A model generated the notes under the pieces. That model worked only from the letters and a program-made list of their open reading frames with translations. It was not told where the DNA came from and did no database searches. Below, in pieces: positions 57,340 through 64,000 of a stretch of 64,000 nt of DNA. Origin of the DNA: Oscillospiraceae bacterium (GTDB lineage: Bacteria > Bacillota > Clostridia > Oscillospirales > Ruminococcaceae); contig JAFZPP010000025.1 in NCBI GenBank assembly GCA_017550285.1, positions 1 through 64,000 on the forward strand, in the 5' to 3' direction. Position 1 is the stretch's first letter. Each line of letters opens with the position of its first letter. The translations under genes were made by a program, and so were the position numbers.

Positions 57340-58062
57340 ATGGAACTGAATGTATCGGAAATGAGCTTTTCCGAGGTCAATGAGCAGATGCGGCAGACCG
57401 CAGACAGCGATATTACGCTGACAGGCTGCATCGGACAGCGCTTTCTTGCGGCGGGTACATCCGGCAAGCATGTGCAGATTAAGGGCATTGCGGGCAATGC
57501 GCTCGGCGCGTATCTGAACGGTACGGTCATCGAGACCTTCGGCAATGCACAGGATGCCGTCGGCGATACGATGAATGAGGGCGAGATCATCGTCCACGGC
57601 AACATCGGCGACGCGGCAGGCTATGCGATGCGCGGCGGCAAAATCTTTGTGCAGGGCAATGCCGGATACCGTGCGGGCATCCATATGAAGGCATATCAGG
57701 ACAAGGTGCCTGTCATGGTGATCGGCGGCAGAACGGGCAGCTTTCTCGGCGAATATCAGGCGGGCGGCTTGATTATCGTGCTCGGACTTTCCGGCGGTGA
57801 GCGTCCGATTGTCAGCAATTTCCCGTGTACCGGAATGCACGGCGGCAAGCTGTTCCTGCGCTCGGACTGCGAGGGCATTCACTTCCCGCATCAGGTGCAT
57901 CACCGCATCGCATCGGCGGAGGAGCTCGAAGAAATCCGCGGCTTTGTGGAGGAATACTGCGCCCATTTCGGCGGGGATCCCGATGAGATTCTGAATGCGC
58001 CGTTTACGCTCGTGACGCCGGACAGCGGCAATCCCTATAAGCAGATGTACGTTGCAAATTAG
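57340..58062 (+). CDS. Glutamate synthase, GXGXG (C-terminal) subunit
   Basis: 240 aa right-handed beta-helix domain, as at the C-terminus of bacterial GltB: TGCIGQRFLAAGTSGKHVQI, GNALGAYLNG, GNAQDAVGDTMNEGEIIVHG, GNIGDAAGYAMRGGKIFVQG, GRTGSFLGEYQAGG. Structural subunit that supports the glutaminase-synthase tunnel. Last gene of the operon. Confidence 0.92.
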   Translation: MELNVSEMSFSEVNEQMRQTADSDITLTGCIGQRFLAAGTSGKHVQIKGIAGNALGAYLNGTVIETFGNAQDAVGDTMNEGEIIVHGNIGDAAGYAMRGGKIFVQGNAGYRAGIHMKAYQDKVPVMVIGGRTGSFLGEYQAGGLIIVLGLSGGERPIVSNFPCTGMHGGKLFLRSDCEGIHFPHQVHHRIASAEELEEIRGFVEEYCAHFGGDPDEILNAPFTLVTPDSGNPYKQMYVAN

Positions 58063-61333
<3,271 letters not shown>

Positions 61334-61337
<4 letters not shown>

Positions 61338-61363
61338 CAAAAACAGTCCGGATATGTTATGAT
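61334..61363 (+). promoter_or_regulatory. glnA promoter overlapping the purF stop
   Basis: TTGACA (61334-61339), 18 bases, TATGAT (61358-61363). The leader is only about 16 bases, with no hexaloop switch. Confidence 0.65.
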
Positions 61364-61385
61364 ACTGGAGAGAGGATGTGGTTCT

Positions 61386-62612
61386 ATGATGAATGTTTCG
61401 CAGCGTGAAGCCGCGGAGCTGATTGAAAGCAGTGATATCAAATTCGTGCGTCTTGCATTTTGCGATGTGTTCGGCGTGCAGAAAAATATCTCCGTGCAGG
61501 CATCGGAGCTGGCGCGTGCATTTGAAAAGGGCATCGCATTTGATGCGTCTTCGATTGCAGGATTCCGCGATCCGTCGCATTCCGATCTGTTTCTGTTTCC
61601 GGATGCGGCAACGATGACGCTGCTGCCGTGGAGACCGTCCAGAGGCGGCGTTGCGCGCCTGTTCTGTGAGATCCGGAATCCGGACGGCACACCGTTTTCC
61701 GCGGATTGCCGCAGATTTCTTGCCGATACAGAGCAGCTTCTGGCGGAGCATGATCTGCGCTGTGATATCGGCGCAGAATGCGAATTCTATCTCTTTAAGC
61801 TCGATGAAACAGGGAATCCGACGGACATTCCGCTGGACCGTGCCGGATATTTCGATATTGCACCGGCGGACGGCGGCGAAAATGTCCGCAGAGAAATCTG
61901 CCAGACACTTGAAACAATGGGCATTCAGCCGGAGCGCTCGCATCATGAGCAGGGACCGGGTCAGAATGAGATTGACTTCCGCTACAGCAATGCACTGAGC
62001 GCCGCGGACAATGTCGTGACGTTCAAGCAGGTTGTCAGCACGGTCGCCGCAAGGAACGGGCTCTGGGCATCCTTCTCGCCGAAGCCGATGGAAGGCGAAG
62101 CAGGCAACGGGTTCCATATCAATATTTCGCTTGCGCGTATTTCGGACGGCACAGTTCCGGAGGAATCTGTGCTCTGTTCGTTTATGGCAGGTCTGCTTGC
62201 GCATGCGCCGGAAATGACCACCGTGCTGAATCCGCTTGCGGAATCCTATGCGCGGCTCGGTAAGGACAAGGCGCCGAACCGTGTTTCGTGGTCGCCGAAC
62301 AACCGCTCGCAGCTGATCCGTATTCCGGCTGCGGACGCCTCACATCAGCGCATGGAGCTGCGCTCACCGGATGCATCCTGCAATCCGTATCTTGCGTTTG
62401 CGCTCGTGATGCGCGCCGGTCTCGACGGCATTCTGCGCGGTCTGACATCGCCGCCGCCCTGCAATCAGAATCTGCTGGATGCTACTGCGGAAACCGCGGG
62501 TCAATTTCCCAGACTGCCCGCCGATCTGCGGACTGCGCGGGATCTTGCGGCAGCAAGTGAATTTATGAAGGCGTCTCTGCCTGCGCATCTGTTTGATGCG
62601 TATACGGAGTGA
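61386..62612 (+). CDS. glnA: Glutamine synthetase type I
   Basis: 408 aa, slightly short for GSI (about 440). N-terminal beta-grasp, KGIAFDASSIAGF, DIGAECEFYLFK with metal-binding Glu residues, NEIDFRYSNAL, ATP-site GEAGNGFHINISL, and NRVSWSPNNRSQLIRIP plus MELRSPDASCNPYLAFAL. No adenylylation Tyr loop is obvious, consistent with the GSI-alpha group controlled by feedback. Six bases before the ANTAR gene, so the two are co-transcribed. Confidence 0.93.
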   Translation: MMNVSQREAAELIESSDIKFVRLAFCDVFGVQKNISVQASELARAFEKGIAFDASSIAGFRDPSHSDLFLFPDAATMTLLPWRPSRGGVARLFCEIRNPDGTPFSADCRRFLADTEQLLAEHDLRCDIGAECEFYLFKLDETGNPTDIPLDRAGYFDIAPADGGENVRREICQTLETMGIQPERSHHEQGPGQNEIDFRYSNALSAADNVVTFKQVVSTVAARNGLWASFSPKPMEGEAGNGFHINISLARISDGTVPEESVLCSFMAGLLAHAPEMTTVLNPLAESYARLGKDKAPNRVSWSPNNRSQLIRIPAADASHQRMELRSPDASCNPYLAFALVMRAGLDGILRGLTSPPPCNQNLLDATAETAGQFPRLPADLRTARDLAAASEFMKASLPAHLFDAYTE

Positions 62613-62618
62613 CGGCTC

Positions 62619-63209
62619 ATGCTGACACGCTTTGCGCAGAAAGAGGTTTTCGTCATTTCCTCGAACGAGAATTTTCATCGCTATGTGCGCGAGAATTTGC
62701 CCGACGGTGATTTTACCGTGACCGGCTGTGCGGATTCCTGCACGGAAGCGCGTCAAAAAATGATGGGCAGCCGATGTGCGGTTGTGCTGATCAATATTCC
62801 GCTTTCGGATGAATGCGGCACCGAGCTTGCAAGCGATCTCGCGGAAAATACGCCGTCCTCTGTGATAGCTGTCGTAAAAAATGAGCAGGAGCCGGAATTC
62901 CGGCAGTCGCTCGAACCGGCAGGTATCTTTGTCCTCGGCAGACCGTTTCCGCATACCTCGTTTCATCAGGCACTCTATGACGCGGCATCGGCATATGCGC
63001 GAACGCAGATCATGTCGCAGGAAAATCAGCGTCTGCAAATCAAGCTGATCGACCTGCGTATTGTCAACCGCGCGAAATATGCACTGATCCAGTATCTCGG
63101 CATGACCGAGGAGCAGGCGCATAAATATATCGAGCAGCAGGCGATGAATCAGCGGATATCCAAACGCACTGCTGCGGAAAATATCCTAAAAACCTATGAG
63201 AATCATTAA
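62619..63209 (+). CDS. ANTAR-domain RNA-binding antiterminator with pseudo-receiver
   Basis: 196 aa. Residues 1-125 are a receiver fold where the phosphoacceptor Asp is Asn (VVLINIPLSDECG). A coiled linker (SQENQRLQIKLIDLRIVNR) leads to the three-helix ANTAR domain (about 140-193; RAKYALIQYLGMTEEQAHKY and QQAMNQRISKRTAAENILKT). ANTAR proteins bind hexaloop RNA hairpins and prevent terminators forming. Same transcript as glnA. Likely targets are the four leaders described here. Signal input cannot be phosphorylation at the usual Asp. Confidence 0.9.
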   Translation: MLTRFAQKEVFVISSNENFHRYVRENLPDGDFTVTGCADSCTEARQKMMGSRCAVVLINIPLSDECGTELASDLAENTPSSVIAVVKNEQEPEFRQSLEPAGIFVLGRPFPHTSFHQALYDAASAYARTQIMSQENQRLQIKLIDLRIVNRAKYALIQYLGMTEEQAHKYIEQQAMNQRISKRTAAENILKTYENH

Positions 63210-63256
63210 GATACTCTGGGCAATCTGTCAAACCTTGTGAAATTTCTGTCAGACTC

Positions 63257-63285
63257 TTGACAATCACGAAAAAATGTGCTATCAT
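63257..63285 (+). promoter_or_regulatory. glnN promoter
   Basis: TTGACA, 17 bases ending AATGTGC, TATCAT. Confidence 0.72.
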
Positions 63286-63296
63286 GTAACACAGAA

Positions 63297-63350
63297 AACA
63301 GCAATGGCGCTGCTTCGGGAAGATTCCCGAAATGCCGTTGCTGTTTTTTT
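63297..63350 (+). promoter_or_regulatory. glnN leader: AATGGC hexaloop overlapping a terminator
   Basis: CAGC-AATGGC-GCTG (63299-63312) at the RNA 5' end, then TTCGGGA-AGAT-TCCCGAA (63314-63331). AACAGCAATGGC (63297-63308) also pairs with GCCGTTGCTGTT (63334-63345) followed by TTTTT, a terminator that excludes the hexaloop hairpin. Confidence 0.72.
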
Positions 63351-63477
63351 ATTTGTCCGAAATCCCGTTTTCGCGCGGAAACGGTGATACAGGAACTGTA
63401 AGCGCTTTACTTTCCAACCGGAGAGCTTTTAATTCAATGGCTGCGGGTTCAGCCCGCCGCAGAAAGGATGTATTATT

Positions 63478-64000
63478 ATGAAACCGACTGATGTATTCGG
63501 AAGCCTCGTCTTTAACGATGCCGTGATGCAGGAGCGCCTGCCGAAGGCGGTCTACAAATCCCTGCATGAGACCATTGCAAACGGCAAGGATATCGACCCG
63601 ACCGTCGCGGATGTGGTCGCAAGCGCGATGCGGGAATGGGCTGTGGAGAATGGTGCAACACACTTTACGCACTGGTTCCAGCCGATGACCGGCATCACCG
63701 CAGAGAAGCATGACAGCTTCCTCACACCGGACGGCAACGGCGGCGCAATCCTCGAATTCTCCGGTAAGGAGCTGATCAAGGGCGAGCCGGATGCATCTTC
63801 GTTCCCGTCGGGCGGTCTGCGTGCAACCTTTGAGGCGCGCGGCTATACAGCATGGGACCCGACATCCTATGCATTCATCAAGGAAAACAGCCTGTGCATT
63901 CCGACCGCATTTTATTCCTACAGCGGCGAGGCGCTCGATAAGAAAACGCCGCTGCTGCGTTCCATGGAAGCCGTCAGCGAGCAGGCAGTCAAGGTGCTGC
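63478..64000 (+). CDS. glnN: Glutamine synthetase type III, partial
   Basis: First 174 codons of a GSIII (normally about 700 aa); the gene runs off the right edge. Conserved GSIII opening: [51 protein letters not shown] and [20 protein letters not shown]. Start at the ATG after AAAGG. A second glutamine synthetase next to glnA and the ANTAR gene, with a hexaloop-terminator leader, so probably induced under nitrogen limitation. Confidence 0.95.
   Translation, partial: MKPTDVFGSLVFNDAVMQERLPKAVYKSLHETIANGKDIDPTVADVVASAMREWAVENGATHFTHWFQPMTGITAEKHDSFLTPDGNGGAILEFSGKELIKGEPDASSFPSGGLRATFEARGYTAWDPTSYAFIKENSLCIPTAFYSYSGEALDKKTPLLRSMEAVSEQAVKVL

Noticed and set aside
55963..57966. 667-codon minus-strand ORF
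   Set aside because: Shadow of the FAD oxidoreductase and GXGXG genes, which have clear motifs on the plus strand.

Overview
The window looks like a fibre-degrading gut or rumen Ruminococcus (Oscillospiraceae, Bacillota). This rests on five dockerin-bearing secreted proteins, a probable two-cohesin scaffoldin with its own dockerin, a pectate lyase and a GH43 enzyme, a Clostridia-type Tad pilus locus, a split glutamate synthase and an ANTAR nitrogen regulator. The species cannot be named from the sequence. No rRNA, tRNA or CRISPR was recognised.

Layout. Positions 1-7000 hold a minus-strand Tad/Flp pilus operon: an HTH protein, TadZ-, TadA-, TadB- and TadC-like proteins, a small membrane protein and at least three tandem prepilin copies. 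Positions 7000-12400 look like a plasmid-type maintenance module: ParA, a ribbon-helix-helix partner, short ATTATCCGG repeats on both sides, a probable replication initiator, and downstream of it a hairpin, an AT-rich stretch and a large array of inverted repeats with a 68-bp period. It lies beside essential biosynthetic genes, so this is either a chromid or an integrated replicon.

Positions 12400-44500 are mostly cell-surface and fibre functions: a sortase-anchored S41-like protease, a dockerin pectate lyase, an xxxLxxG-repeat protein with an MMPL transporter and a TetR repressor with four visible operators, a dockerin subtilase, a two-component system, an ECF sigma/anti-sigma/dockerin operon, GH43, the scaffoldin-like protein, a membrane protein with an internal duplication, an esterase remnant and a large dockerin protein with BspA-type repeats.

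Positions 44500-64000 are a nitrogen and nucleotide block: an Amt-PII fusion, transhydrogenase PntA1/A2/B, NADP-type GdhA with a coupled 48-aa ORF, two pseudo-receiver regulators, a five-gene glutamate synthase operon, PyrG, PurF, glutamine synthetase I, an ANTAR regulator and the start of glutamine synthetase III. Four promoters here (amt, the AraC-type regulator, the glutamate synthase operon, glnN) share one leader design: a hairpin at the very 5' end with a hexaloop of form AAxGGS, whose bases are also the 5' arm of an intrinsic terminator. With the ANTAR gene next to glnA this predicts one antitermination regulon for nitrogen assimilation. That regulon and the 68-bp inverted-repeat origin are the two most interesting signals.
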